Shown here: piece by piece, positions 14,201 through 22,263 of the stretch
Layout of the letters: each line of letters begins with the position of its first letter
Position numbering within the stretch: the first letter of the stretch is position 1
DNA from: an uncultured Myxococcales bacterium
GTDB taxonomy: Bacteria; Myxococcota_A; UBA9042
DNA: 64,000 nucleotides
Direction of reading: 5' to 3'
Assembly: GCA_903883645.1 (NCBI GenBank)
Contig: CAISBR010000052.1
Location: 1 to 64,000 of the forward strand
Notes under the pieces: generated by a model
The model's database searches: none
The model's input: only the letters and a program-made list of their open reading frames with translations
Told to the model about the DNA's origin: nothing
Made by a program: the position numbers and the translations under genes

Positions 14201-16769
14201 CCAGCGTGCAAGCCACGTTATCGGTACACGCCCCGCCGTCGTTCTTGGGGATGCAGCCGCCCGCCGCCACCGAGCACACCGCACCGGCGCACGGGTCGCT
14301 GCTGGGGCAAGTCTTGGGGTAGCCGCCCATGCACTTGCCGCTCAAGCACTTTTCGGACACGGTGCACGGATCGCCATCGCTGCACGAGCCGCCCGAGGGC
14401 GCGGGCAAGTCGACGCACACCTTGGCTACCACATCGCACTGCGCAAACATGCACGGCACCACACTTTCGGGGCACAAGCTGGCGCCCGACAGGCACTTGC
14501 CCCCCTTGCACTTGTCGCCCAAGGTGCACGGTACGCCGTCTTGGCACGGGATAGCGTCTGGTAACACCTTGATTTTGCACTGGCCGTTCGCCGTGTCGCA
14601 GTAGGGCAAGTTGCACGAGTCGCCGCCGCTGCACGGCTTGAGCGCGCCCGACTGGCACTGGCCTTTGGCGCACGCGTCGCCCACACTGCAGGGGTTGCCG
14701 TCGTCGCACACCGTTCCGGTCAGCTGTTTGATGGTGCACGTGCCGGCCACGCAGCCGTCGCTGGTGCACGCGTTGCCGTCGTCGCAGGGCTTGGCGAGCG
14801 AGCCTTGGCACACGCCGGCCACGCAGACATCGTCTAAGGTGCAGCCATCGCCGTCGTCGCAGCCGATGTTCAGCGCCTGGTGCTGGCAGCCCAAGCCGGG
14901 GTCGCACCAGTCGAGCGTGCAGCTTACCTTGTCATTACAGTCCGTTACATCCCCTGGCAAGCAGACGCCGGCCTGGCAATGGTCGCCGGGGGTGCACTGC
15001 GAGTTGTCGGCATCGCACGGGCCGCTCTCGCTCAGGTTCTTGGGCAGGCACTTGCCCACAAATGGATCGCAAGCCCATGATACGCAGACTGTATTCTTGC
15101 TTGCATCGCATAACACGACCGAGCTGGGGTCAAGCTGACAGGTGTGGTCGGTCAAGCGGCAGACCAGCGTGCCATTGCAGGCGTCGCCGTCTTCGAACTT
15201 CTTGCAATCGCTAATTTTCTTGCATTGACAGGTCTCGATTCCGGCCTGACACACCCCGCCCTGGCAGCTATCGGCCACCGTGCAGCTGTCGCCGTCGTCG
15301 CACGGGCTGGCGGTGAGGGGCTCAAAGACGCACAGGCCGCTGGCCGGGTCGCAGCCGTCGCTGGTGCAGGCGTTGCCGTCGGCGCACTGGGGCGCAACTC
15401 CAGGCTGGCACACGCCTTTTTGGCATTCGTCGCCGGCGGTGCACGCGTCGCCGTCGCTGCAACCCACGCCGTCCGCTACGGACAAGTGACTGCACGAGCC
15501 GGTCGATACGTCGCAACCATCGATATTGCATGGATTCTTGTCGTCGCAGTCGGGCAGCGGGCCGGGCGCGCACACCCCGCCGCTGCACACGTCGCCCTGG
15601 GTGCAGGCGTTGCCGTCGCTACAAGGGGTAGTTGTGGGTAAAAACAAGCACTTGCCGCTAGAAGGGTCGCAGCTGTCTTCGGTGCAGCCCTCGCCGTCGT
15701 CGCATACGACCGCCGCGCCGGACTGGCACACCCCGGCTTTGCACGCATCGCCGCTGGTGCAGGCTTGGCCGTCGCTGCAAGGGGCCCCGGTAGCCGGCGA
15801 AAATACACAGCTTCCTGTACCAGGCACGCAGGCATCGGCGGTGCAGGGGTCTTGGTCGTCGCAGACTTGCGCCACACCCTTGCACAACCCGTCATGATCG
15901 CAAAAGTCGCCCAAGGTGCACGCATTGCCGTCGTTGCAGGTGGCCTGGTCAGGCAAAAGCACGAAAAGACAGCCTTTGCTGGGGTCACACGTATCGACCG
16001 TGCAGCTATTGTTGTCGCTGCAAGGCTTGGCAAGACCTTGGCATAGGATTGCGCCGCCTACCGTTTCGCAGTTGTCGGCCTCGGTGCAGGGATTGCCGTC
16101 GTCGCAGGCGGTGATGCTGCCCGGCAAGTGCGCACAACCGCCCGTTGCGCCGCAGGTATCGACCGTGCAGGTGTTGCCGTCGTCGCAGCCCGTCGCTGTA
16201 CCGGGCAGGCACAGGCCGCCTTGACAGTGGTCGCCGACGGTACACGCATCGCCGTCGTCGCACGGACTGGCTGCGCCCGGTAAACACGTGCCGCTACTGC
16301 AATTGTCGCCGATCGTGCACACGTCGCCGTCGTCGCAGGGGCCGGCTAGCGGGGCGTGGCCGCAGCCGGCGCTTGGGTCGCAAGTGTCGATCGTGCAAGT
16401 ATTCTTGTCGTCGCAGGCCACCAAGCTCGCGCCGACGCACGCACCCTGCACGCACTGGTCGCCCGCGGTGCATAAGTTGGCGTCGTCGCAGGGGTCTTCG
16501 TCGGTCTGGCCGTCGCAGTCGTCGTCTTGGCCGTTGCATTGCTCGGGTCCGGCGCTGCAGGTGGCGGCGTCGGCGAGGTCGCTGGGTGTGTCGTCGCTGC
16601 TGTCGCTGGGGGCAATTTCGGCCTTGGCATCGCTGCTGACCTCGCCCACGGCGCCGCCGCCGGTGATCGCCAAGTCTTCGGCACAGGACGCAAGCACGCA
16701 ACTAACCAAGAAAAACCACGCGAGCCAGACGCTGGGTGCGGCAGATTGTCGTGGCGTGGGTACAGGCAT
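11208..16769 (-). CDS. Giant Cys-rich repeat lipoprotein (about 1850 residues)
   Basis: Encodes 1853 residues from ATG 16769, chosen because it has a good Shine-Dalgarno (GAAGGGG) and starts a lipoprotein signal (lipobox LASC). After a Ser/Asp-rich linker comes one MopE-type putative metal-binding motif (CNGQDDDCDGQTDE). Then follow several dozen tandem units of about 40 residues built on CDDGNPCTVDTCD...GCxH and CSDGDxCTxGDxCxxGxC, with six to eight Cys each. A single non-repeat beta-rich domain with few Cys interrupts them (plus-strand about 12360-12835, starting near TLVVVSDAVTTWNSNG). The repeats would form a long disulphide-locked rod on the cell surface, possibly binding calcium through the many Asp; adhesion or structural roles are guesses. 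A 16-bp TetR-type palindrome lies in its likely promoter. Confidence 0.88.
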   Translation of the reverse strand: MPVPTPRQSAAPSVWLAWFFLVSCVLASCAEDLAITGGGAVGEVSSDAKAEIAPSDSSDDTPSDLADAATCSAGPEQCNGQDDDCDGQTDEDPCDDANLCTAGDQCVQGACVGASLVACDDKNTCTIDTCDPSAGCGHAPLAGPCDDGDVCTIGDNCSSGTCLPGAASPCDDGDACTVGDHCQGGLCLPGTATGCDDGNTCTVDTCGATGGCAHLPGSITACDDGNPCTEADNCETVGGAILCQGLAKPCSDNNSCTVDTCDPSKGCLFVLLPDQATCNDGNACTLGDFCDHDGLCKGVAQVCDDQDPCTADACVPGTGSCVFSPATGAPCSDGQACTSGDACKAGVCQSGAAVVCDDGEGCTEDSCDPSSGKCLFLPTTTPCSDGNACTQGDVCSGGVCAPGPLPDCDDKNPCNIDGCDVSTGSCSHLSVADGVGCSDGDACTAGDECQKGVCQPGVAPQCADGNACTSDGCDPASGLCVFEPLTASPCDDGDSCTVADSCQGGVCQAGIETCQCKKISDCKKFEDGDACNGTLVCRLTDHTCQLDPSSVVLCDASKNTVCVSWACDPFVGKCLPKNLSESGPCDADNSQCTPGDHCQAGVCLPGDVTDCNDKVSCTLDWCDPGLGCQHQALNIGCDDGDGCTLDDVCVAGVCQGSLAKPCDDGNACTSDGCVAGTCTIKQLTGTVCDDGNPCSVGDACAKGQCQSGALKPCSGGDSCNLPYCDTANGQCKIKVLPDAIPCQDGVPCTLGDKCKGGKCLSGASLCPESVVPCMFAQCDVVAKVCVDLPAPSGGSCSDGDPCTVSEKCLSGKCMGGYPKTCPSSDPCAGAVCSVAAGGCIPKNDGGACTDNVACTLGDRCVSGACVPTSAKVCNDGNPCTDDVCDYMSGICVVSLKNGPCDDGTVCTDGDACGGGKCVPGPALNCDDKNTCTADSCDATQGCLHAILAGSACDDKSPCTVNDACTTAGACNGAGKQCHDDNPCTVDTCDLVLGCQYKPSAFGCDDSNACTTGEKCTSGVCGGGTAKDCDDKDLCTDDNCAASTGVCSHAFNNAPCDDGNPCSIGDACNLDACSPGKSSKNCDDGDACSVDYCTAVQGCVHKPSSTAPCSDGDACTTPDTCVGGKCLSGDPISCDDKNVCTDDLCLPSQGCSHSPASGPCDDGNACSGPDLCSGGKCSAQGGTVCDDSNACTSDGCDKQTGCSSYPLPNGVVCNDGNPCTNADVCNFGACQGQAVINCNDGNYCTLDSCSLATGCSHSVAVGGACSDGDPCTAGDQCSGGGVCVAGSGVACDDGNPCTVDACSKTTGCSHTAGSTGQAQTLVVVSDAVTTWNSNGNAVAAALTWDQYPGWTHAVAGAKWLWSTPTMLTPEVDTQVEFSRMITLPAGAGTVVASLSLAVDGGFVCLLGGKLAGVKSSEDNYLAPMVQPLTGKLKAGNNLLTCTVINPGKVGSTAQSNPAGLVFRVEATQFSPAGALPCNDGNACTSGDWCDRAQCQNGAPSDCDDNNACTFDGCSSKTGCAHSPSSASACSDGDPCTAGDTCQGATCSAGPKISCDDFDPCTVDACQAGFGCQHQAQSGSGCDDGNPCTGSDTCAAGSCKGAPLTCDDKNTCTFDGCSAPVGCYHTMGSGGPCDDGDICTSGDLCSGSVCVGGVPQNCDDGNPCTQDSCSAKLGCQHANSNLPCNDGSLCTFGDVCNGGACLAGALKTCSDGNPCTQDGCVAASGLCTFVPLTGVACDDGNFCTIFDMCGLGLCISGPIRDCSDTDPCTLDTCDSVSGACLHSPGPDGMACNDGELCTAGDKCAGGVCGGQVKGCDDNNPCTQDFCNPASGACLAKPLADGTSCPGGHCMGGSCQ

Positions 16770-16845
16770 TGTCCCCTTCGCGTGCGCCGAACCAGCGTGG
16801 CACGAGCAAACGCTTGGCGACACTACGCGGTCGGGCGCTTCGGCG

Positions 16846-16878
16846 TCAAGCCGCGGGGGCAATGCCGAGGGTGAGCAT
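16846..16878 (-). CDS. Possible 10-codon leader ORF
   Basis: ATG at 16878 is preceded by a consensus AGGAGG (16888-16883, 4-nt spacing) and is followed by ten sense codons (MLTLGIAPAA) and TGA. It lies in the presumed leader of the giant Cys-rich gene, 76 bases before its ATG and in another frame. It may act as a translated leader or be a chance SD-ATG pair. Confidence 0.3.
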   Translation of the reverse strand: MLTLGIAPAA

Positions 16879-16920
16879 GGCGCCTCCTGGGGGGTGTGCA
16901 TCGGCGCCGCGAAAAGCGGG

Positions 16921-16949
16921 AGCTAACCGTTCGGTTAGATCTTTGTCAA
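16921..16949 (-). promoter_or_regulatory. Promoter with TetR-type palindromic operator
   Basis: On the minus strand a consensus -35 box TTGACA (16949-16944) is followed, 17 bp later, by a weak -10 (TTAGCT, 16926-16921). The spacer contains the perfect dyad CTAACCGTTCGGTTAG (16923-16938): 7-bp arms, 2-bp centre. Short palindromes of this kind are typical of TetR-family operators, and its position would block RNA polymerase. The regulator is not in this window. Confidence 0.5.
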
Positions 16950-17160
16950 GAGCTTTTCACCCAGCCGACCTGGCCGGTCGCGGCGAAGCAGCACGCTTGC
17001 GCGACGCAAGGCCTCGAGCTCCGCCGCATTGGGGTCGGCGGAGTTGGCCGCCTAGCCGTGACACCCGACTTCACCTTTCACACTTACGCCCCACTAACTC
17101 CGCAAATACCTATCTATCTCAGATGACTAGCCGCTACACGAATCCAAAAACCATGCTTCG

Positions 17161-17177
17161 TGCGAAATAATTTCGCA
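17161..17177. repeat. Inverted repeat, 7-bp arms
   Basis: TGCGAAA and TTTCGCA separated by TAA, about 100 bp upstream of the DUF3601-like gene. The AT-rich dyad could be an operator. Confidence 0.4.
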
Positions 17178-17276
17178 AAACGTCTGCTGGCCGGCAGCAA
17201 CACCTTGAGCCTACAGCCATTTTTGTGCTAGAAACGCCCCACGCTGCTCCTTTCGCGGCGCTGCAGCAGGCCCGCC

Positions 17277-17537
17277 GTGCAAATCTGGGACCTAAAGCCC
17301 GGTGTCCGCGTGCAGATACGCCGCCCGTTCATCGACCTCGACGGCCAGTGCATCGAGCCCGGCGAGCGCGTAGTGGCACAGCACGACCATTTTGCCTACG
17401 ACAATGGCCACACTCTAGTCTTTGCCGACGGCACTCGCCTGCGCCTGGCCGGCGTAGAGCCCGGGCACGACGCCCTGCTCGACGACCCCAGCGAGGTCTA
17501 CTGGCGGGTGGTAAGCCACAGCGACACCTGGACTTAG
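17277..17537 (+). CDS. Small DUF3601-like protein
   Basis: Encodes 86 residues from GTG 17277. The pattern LKPGVRVQIRRPFIDLDG, then GERVVAQHDHFAYDNGHTL and a C-terminal LLDDPSEVYWRV, resembles the DUF3601 family (pattern 'pF.D.dg...Ge...f..ylPye.G.tL'). The family has no established function. The protein has no signal peptide or membrane segment and should be cytosolic. It is followed after 71 bp by another small gene on the same strand. No strong Shine-Dalgarno is visible before the GTG, so the start is uncertain. Confidence 0.65.
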   Translation: MQIWDLKPGVRVQIRRPFIDLDGQCIEPGERVVAQHDHFAYDNGHTLVFADGTRLRLAGVEPGHDALLDDPSEVYWRVVSHSDTWT

Positions 17538-17608
17538 TGCCGCCTGCAGCCGTTGACGCCCGGCGACATCAGCGCTACGTTCACCCCAATCCGCCCAAGG
17601 AGCGCCCC

Positions 17609-18118
17609 ATGGCCCGCCCGCGCAAGTCTGCCCAACCGACCCTGCCCACCGCGCGGTCGCCCGCCGAGGCGGTGGCGCAGGCCCTAGACCATCCTTTCGA
17701 GTCTTTTGGCATTGTTGCGGGCGCGACGGACCGTTTTGGCGGAGAAGCCGTGGCGCTCGAGGTGGTGCAGGCCTTGGCGGCGCTCGCCTCGGGGCAAGAC
17801 ACGCGACCGGCCTCGGGGTTGGCGCTGCTTTTGGCCCAGACCGGCGTGCCGGGCGATGCGGAACTGGCCCTAAGCAGCTGCATCGACTATGCAAAGTCGC
17901 TGAGCATCGTGGCGCATGTCGACTTGATGCTGCCGCTGTGCTGCGCGGGGATTCCCCTTGATCCGCGCTGGTTTGAGCCCCTTGCCACCGAACAGCGGGC
18001 GCTGCTGGCCAAGCTGGTGGCGGGTCTGGCGCCACAGCTCGAGCATCTGCTGACGCTCCATGGCGGGCAGCGGGCAACCTCGCTCGAGGCGACCTTGAGC
18101 GCGATTACCGGCAGCTGA
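17609..18118 (+). CDS. Conserved-looking cytosolic protein, unknown function
   Basis: Encodes 169 residues from ATG 17609, chosen because AAGGAG (17597-17602) sits at the right distance; the open frame upstream reads as low-information Arg/Pro-rich sequence. The protein is mostly helical: an Ala-rich N-terminus, a GGEAVALEVVQALAALASG helix, and a middle segment ELALSSCIDYAKSLSIVAH containing one Cys. No signal peptide or membrane helix is present, and no family was recognised. It may be co-transcribed with the preceding DUF3601-like gene. Confidence 0.65.
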   Translation: MARPRKSAQPTLPTARSPAEAVAQALDHPFESFGIVAGATDRFGGEAVALEVVQALAALASGQDTRPASGLALLLAQTGVPGDAELALSSCIDYAKSLSIVAHVDLMLPLCCAGIPLDPRWFEPLATEQRALLAKLVAGLAPQLEHLLTLHGGQRATSLEATLSAITGS

Positions 18119-18297
18119 CAGCCAGCTAGCGCCACCCACGCCAACGTCGCCAACCACGCCACCGCGCCGGGGCAATAGCGGCAGAAAGCCAGCCAGTAGC
18201 AGTGACCCGTTGCGCCAAACCGTTTGCGGTCAGGCCGCCCGGGGGGCGCGCTGCCAGGGCGGTAGCGGGCGCGCAAATCCGACCGCGCCGCTTAGGG

Positions 18298-18326
18298 TTG
18301 ACCGAGCAAGGCGGAGCGGCTAGCTT
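18298..18326 (+). promoter_or_regulatory. Promoter of the glycosyltransferase operon
   Basis: TTGACC (18298-18303) and TAGCTT (18321-18326) are 17 bp apart. The -10 box ends 14 bases before ATG 18341 and there is no Shine-Dalgarno, pointing to a very short leader, or to translation from ATG 18413. Confidence 0.5.
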
Positions 18327-18340
18327 ACTGCCCACGCCGC

Positions 18341-19594
18341 ATGGCGACCCGCCCCGGACCGAGGCGGCCGTCGCCAAAAACACGCGCAAAACCTGCCGCT
18401 TCGGTGCCGAAGATGCCCGCGAGTCACGATCTGAGCCACCTACGCATCGGCCTTGTGGGGCCCTTGCCGCCGCTACGGGGTGGAATGTCGCTGTATATGC
18501 AGCGGCTTGCCGATCGGCTGGCGGATCGGGGCGCGCGCGTCGTGGCCATGAGTACCACCGATGGCACCGAGGCGGACCCGCGCGTGCAGGTCGTCAAGGT
18601 GCCTCCCGGGCGCATCCGGGCGGCGGTATGCAGCCAGATCGCCTGGAACGAGGGCTTGGATCTGCTGCATGTGCACTCCTTTGGCGCGTTTTGGAAAGAG
18701 ATGCTGCCGTTCGCCGCGGTGCAACAGGCCACCGGCCTGCCTGTGGTCGTCAGTCAGCACTCACTTATCCAAGAGTTGCATACCTTTAGCGCCCGCGACC
18801 AGCGCATGCTGGCGCTAACTTGCGGGGCGCTGGCGCGGGTGGCGACCTCGGGCCCCACGGTGCGCGACAAGCTGCTGCAACTCGGCGTAGCGCCCCACAA
18901 ATTGACCGCGGTAGTGCCCTTCTTGGTGCCACAAACGCACGATCTGAGCGTGCAGACCTGGCCAGCCGATATCGACGCCGTGCGCAAGCGCTCAGGACCA
19001 CTGGTGGTTGCCGGTACGGGGCGGCTGGTGGCGAGTGGCGGGCGCGACCTGTACGGCCTAGACCAGTTCGTGGCGGCGGCCCGCAAGGTGCTAACACATC
19101 GACCTGACGCGGGTTTTGTGTACCTGATTGGCGCCGACGGTGCGCCCGACCTGCTCAAGGCGTCGCGGCAATTCGTGGTGGATCATCAGCTGCAGCACGC
19201 GGTTTGCATCCATGTGGGCGACCTGCCCGGGCCGCTGATGTGGCAAGCCGGCGACGTGTTCGTGCGGCCAACCATCGACGATGGCGACGCGGTGTCGGTG
19301 CGCGAGGCGATGCTGCTGGGTGTGCCAACGGTGGCTTCGGACGCAGTGGGCCGGCCACCAGGCTGCTGGACCTACCGCAGCGGCGACACCAGCGGCCTGG
19401 CACGGACGCTTCTGAGCATTTTCAGCGATTTAGAAGGCGCTAGGCGAACCACCGCCGCCAACCGGCCCGCCGAAGGGTTTGACGCAGTGGTCGAGATCTA
19501 CCAAGAAGTGCTGGCAGCGGGCGGTGTTCGCAGTCGTCTGCGCAGCGGGCTGCAGCATGGGCCCCTGGGCCGCGCGGTAGGGGTAAAGTCATGA
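18341..19594 (+). CDS. Glycosyltransferase, family 4 type
   Basis: Encodes 417 residues. After a basic, probably disordered N-terminus (1-32), the GT-B fold starts with LRIGLVGPLPPLRGGMSLYM, the usual glycine-rich loop. The C-terminal domain contains GDVFVRPTIDDGDAVSVREA and LLGVPTVAS, matching the E-x7-E-type donor-binding motif of GT4 enzymes. It should transfer a sugar from a nucleotide donor to a lipid-linked or surface glycan at the inner membrane. ATG 18413 is an alternative start that removes the disordered tail. The stop overlaps the next gene (ATGA), and the following three genes look like nucleotide-sugar enzymes, so this is a small glycan-assembly operon. Confidence 0.85.
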   Translation: MATRPGPRRPSPKTRAKPAASVPKMPASHDLSHLRIGLVGPLPPLRGGMSLYMQRLADRLADRGARVVAMSTTDGTEADPRVQVVKVPPGRIRAAVCSQIAWNEGLDLLHVHSFGAFWKEMLPFAAVQQATGLPVVVSQHSLIQELHTFSARDQRMLALTCGALARVATSGPTVRDKLLQLGVAPHKLTAVVPFLVPQTHDLSVQTWPADIDAVRKRSGPLVVAGTGRLVASGGRDLYGLDQFVAAARKVLTHRPDAGFVYLIGADGAPDLLKASRQFVVDHQLQHAVCIHVGDLPGPLMWQAGDVFVRPTIDDGDAVSVREAMLLGVPTVASDAVGRPPGCWTYRSGDTSGLARTLLSIFSDLEGARRTTAANRPAEGFDAVVEIYQEVLAAGGVRSRLRSGLQHGPLGRAVGVKS

Positions 19595-20328
19595 CGGCAG
19601 CGGCAAACGACTTGACGATCGCGATCTTATGTGGCGGACGCGGCCGGCGCATGGGCGAGCTGACCAGCGATGTGCCCAAGCCGCTGGTGTCGTTTCGGGG
19701 CGAGACCATCTTAGACCTGAAGATTCAAGACTATTTGCGTCGCGGCTACCGCAATTTGGTGCTGTGCATTGGCTACAAGGGCGACCTGATTCGCGAGGCG
19801 GCGGAGCGCTACCGCGGCGAGGCCAACCTGCAGTTCTCCGATGCGGGTGAGCAAGCCGGCATTTTGCAAAGACTTTGGCACGCGCGCCAGTACTGGGGCG
19901 AGCGGGTGCTGATGACCTATGGCGACACCTTTACCGACCTCGACGTGCAGCAGCTGGTCGACCACCACGACCGCAGCGGCCACCGCGCCACGCTGGTCAC
20001 GGCGCCGATTCAAAATCCGTTTGGTTTGCTCGAGTTCGAGCGCAATGGCACCATCACCCAGTTCCGCGAAAAGCCCGTGCTCAACTACTATATCGGCCAG
20101 GCCCTGATCGAGCACAGCGCGCTGTCGCTGGTGTCGGACGAGGTCATCGGCCTCGAAGATGGCCGCGGGCTGGTCACTCTGTTCAAAATCCTGATTGCTT
20201 TTGAGGCGATTGGTGCCTACTCGCACCAGGGCCTCGACATCACCTTTAACACCCAGACCGAGCTGGCGCAGATGGAAGAGAAGTTCAGCGGCTTCTTTAC
20301 CGCGCGCGAAGACCCGGCCAAACGCTAG
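19591..20328 (+). CDS. Sugar-1-phosphate nucleotidyltransferase (RfbF-like)
   Basis: Encodes 245 residues with the nucleotidyltransferase signature CGGRGRRMGELTSDVPKPLV at the N-terminus (GGxGxR-M and PKP, binding the NTP phosphates) and a TYGDTFTDLD metal-binding block at about 110. The middle FGLLEFERNGTITQFREKP matches glucose-1-phosphate cytidylyltransferase and related enzymes. It activates a hexose-1-phosphate to a nucleotide sugar; the exact sugar and nucleotide cannot be told from sequence. It overlaps the glycosyltransferase gene by 4 bp and is followed after 33 bp by a dehydratase-type gene that would use its product. Confidence 0.85.
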   Translation: MTAAANDLTIAILCGGRGRRMGELTSDVPKPLVSFRGETILDLKIQDYLRRGYRNLVLCIGYKGDLIREAAERYRGEANLQFSDAGEQAGILQRLWHARQYWGERVLMTYGDTFTDLDVQQLVDHHDRSGHRATLVTAPIQNPFGLLEFERNGTITQFREKPVLNYYIGQALIEHSALSLVSDEVIGLEDGRGLVTLFKILIAFEAIGAYSHQGLDITFNTQTELAQMEEKFSGFFTAREDPAKR

Positions 20329-20361
20329 CGCAACCACAGCGCCCCCACCAAGGCAGACGCG

Positions 20362-21345
20362 ATGAGCACCTACAAGTCTAAGAAAGTATTGGTTACCGGC
20401 GGTGCCGGCTTTATTGGCTCGCACCTGGTGCGGCGGCTGGTGCGCCAGGGCGCGGCGGTGACGGTACAGGTCAAGTACAACTCGCTTATCGACAATGTGC
20501 GCCTAGCTAACGTGTGGGACGAACTCGAGATTAGCGAAGCGGGCCTGCAAAATAGCGACTCGCTGCGGCCGCTGCATGGGCGCCACTTCGACGCGATCTT
20601 CCATTTGGCCGCTTACAACCACGTGGGCGACAGCTTTGTGCACGTGAACGAGTCGCTGCAGTCGAACGCGGTGGGCACCGCCAATCTGCTCGAATGTGGC
20701 GTAAAATTCGACCGTTTTGTGTACATGTCGACCTCGGAGTGCTACGGCCTGCAGCACGACATGCCGTTTCACGAAAGCGCCACCGCCTTCCCCATTTCGC
20801 CTTACGCCATCGGCAAGTACGCGGGCGAGCTGTATGCACGCTTCAAGCGCCACCAAACGGGCCAGCCCATCGTCTGCATCCGGCCGTTCAACACCTTTGG
20901 GCCGTATCAGAGCGAAAAGGCTGTGATTCCCGAGCTGATCATCCGCTGTCTGCGCGGCTTGCCGGTCGTGACCACCGAGGGCAAGCAGACCCGCGAATTC
21001 AACTTTGTCGACAACCAGGTCGATGGCATCTTGGCCGCCGCCGCCGCCGAGCCAAGTTTCGACGGCATCATCAACATCGGCAGTGGCCGCGAGATTGCCA
21101 TCCGCGACTTGGTCAAGACCATCCACACCCTCTGCGAGTCGAAATCGGAGCTAAATATCGGCGGTTTACCCAATCGCCCCACCGAGATCTGGCGCATGGC
21201 CGCCGACAATGCCCGCGCCCAAGAGGTGCTGGGATGGACGCCCAAGGTCGACTTTGAAGAGGGTCTGGCGCGCACGGTGGCGTGGTACCGCGACTACTTG
21301 GCGGCCTACACCGACCCGAACGGGGCGCTGCGTCGGCTGGGATGA
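20362..21345 (+). CDS. Nucleotide-sugar 4,6-dehydratase/epimerase (extended SDR)
   Basis: Encodes 327 residues. The NAD-binding motif GGAGFIGSHL is at about residue 14, a STSECYG block at about 125 provides the catalytic Ser/Thr region, and SPYAIGKYAGE supplies the YxxxK dyad. These are features of extended short-chain dehydrogenases such as dTDP-glucose and GDP-mannose 4,6-dehydratases and UDP-sugar epimerases. C-terminal REFNFVDNQVDGI and the 'INIGSG' block are typical of the sugar-binding half. Substrate unknown. The ATG of the next epimerase overlaps its stop. It probably acts on the product of the upstream nucleotidyltransferase. Confidence 0.88.
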   Translation: MSTYKSKKVLVTGGAGFIGSHLVRRLVRQGAAVTVQVKYNSLIDNVRLANVWDELEISEAGLQNSDSLRPLHGRHFDAIFHLAAYNHVGDSFVHVNESLQSNAVGTANLLECGVKFDRFVYMSTSECYGLQHDMPFHESATAFPISPYAIGKYAGELYARFKRHQTGQPIVCIRPFNTFGPYQSEKAVIPELIIRCLRGLPVVTTEGKQTREFNFVDNQVDGILAAAAAEPSFDGIINIGSGREIAIRDLVKTIHTLCESKSELNIGGLPNRPTEIWRMAADNARAQEVLGWTPKVDFEEGLARTVAWYRDYLAAYTDPNGALRRLG

Positions 21346-22217
21346 GCGCCGACCCAAGTGTGCACAAAAGGATCGGAGTAACTGGACTCAAAGGCTTTTT
21401 GGGCGGCGAAGTCGCGACCGAGCTGCGCCAAGCCGGCCATCTGGTCTGCGACCTCGACCCGTGGTGCCGGCACCGCGACGCCGAGTCACTGCGCGACCTG
21501 CCCGCCCAGCTCGATTGGGTTCTGCATTTTGCCGCGCGCACTTCAATCGAACAAAGTCGCCTAGATCCGAAGGGTTTCTTGCGCGACAACCTGGCCGCTA
21601 CCCAAAATGCCGCCCACGTGGCGGTCGAGCGCGGCGCGGCGCTGCTGTACCTGAGCTCGTACGTGTACGGCCAGCCGCAGTACAACCCGGTCGACGAACT
21701 GCACCCCACTTCAGAGCTAAATCCCTATATGGCGAGCAAACTTGCGGGCGAGAAGTGGCTACAAAACGCCCTGCCCGACCTGCCCGTGGTGGTGCTGCGA
21801 CCGTTTAGTGTGTATGGGCGGCAGCGGCAGCCGGGGCGGCTGGTGTCCGACCTGCTCGAGTGTGTGCGCGCGGGGCGCCCTCTGGCGATTGCCGATGCGA
21901 CACCACGGCGCGACCACCTGTATTCGCGGGATTTTTGCGCGCTGGCCCAGGCGATTGTGACCACTGCGCCGGTTGCGACAGGGGTCTATAACGTGGGCTC
22001 CGGCGTGGCGAATTCGAACCTAGAAGTGGCCGAGCTGCTGGCCGAGCTGGCGGGCGAGACCCGGCCGGTGGCGGTCTTGAGCCAGCCGCGACCGAACGAT
22101 GTGCCCTTGTGTATTGCTGACTTACGCAAGGTACATGCCGCGTTTGGCTGGTCGCCGCACTGGTCGCTGCGGGCCGGACTAGCCGAACTGGTCGCCGCCC
22201 TCGGACCCAACCGCTAG
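21342..22217 (+). CDS. NAD-dependent sugar epimerase/dehydratase (extended SDR)
   Basis: Encodes 291 residues from ATG 21342 (ATGA overlap with the upstream stop). The Rossmann motif is GVTGLKGFLGGEV, the catalytic dyad is in NPYMASKLAGE, and LRPFSVYG plus VYNVGSG mark the sugar-binding half. It is slightly shorter than its neighbour and diverged from it, so it is probably not a recent duplicate. It is the last gene of the glycan operon and ends 46 bp from the convergent FadL gene. Likely role: epimerisation or reduction of a nucleotide sugar for a surface polysaccharide. Confidence 0.85.
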   Translation: MSADPSVHKRIGVTGLKGFLGGEVATELRQAGHLVCDLDPWCRHRDAESLRDLPAQLDWVLHFAARTSIEQSRLDPKGFLRDNLAATQNAAHVAVERGAALLYLSSYVYGQPQYNPVDELHPTSELNPYMASKLAGEKWLQNALPDLPVVVLRPFSVYGRQRQPGRLVSDLLECVRAGRPLAIADATPRRDHLYSRDFCALAQAIVTTAPVATGVYNVGSGVANSNLEVAELLAELAGETRPVAVLSQPRPNDVPLCIADLRKVHAAFGWSPHWSLRAGLAELVAALGPNR

Positions 22218-22263
22218 GGCTGGCACTTATTTGAGTTTGCTAAGGGATTTGCCACACCAGCCG

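Larger units (their letters stand above)
16770..17276. other. Intergenic region between the Cys-rich and DUF3601-like genes
   Basis: Divergent intergenic region of 507 bp. It holds the leader, promoter and palindrome of the minus-strand Cys-rich gene (16846-16949) and an inverted repeat at 17161-17177. No further gene was recognised. Confidence 0.6.

Noticed and set aside
11232-16639. Numerous long plus-strand frames across the giant gene
   Set aside because: Their Cys-poor or Ala/Val-rich translations mirror the repeat structure of the minus-strand gene and have no independent signals.
16770-16901. Upstream ATG at 16901 for the giant Cys-rich protein
   Set aside because: The added 44 residues put a non-signal stretch before a clear lipoprotein signal; ATG 16769 has a good Shine-Dalgarno.
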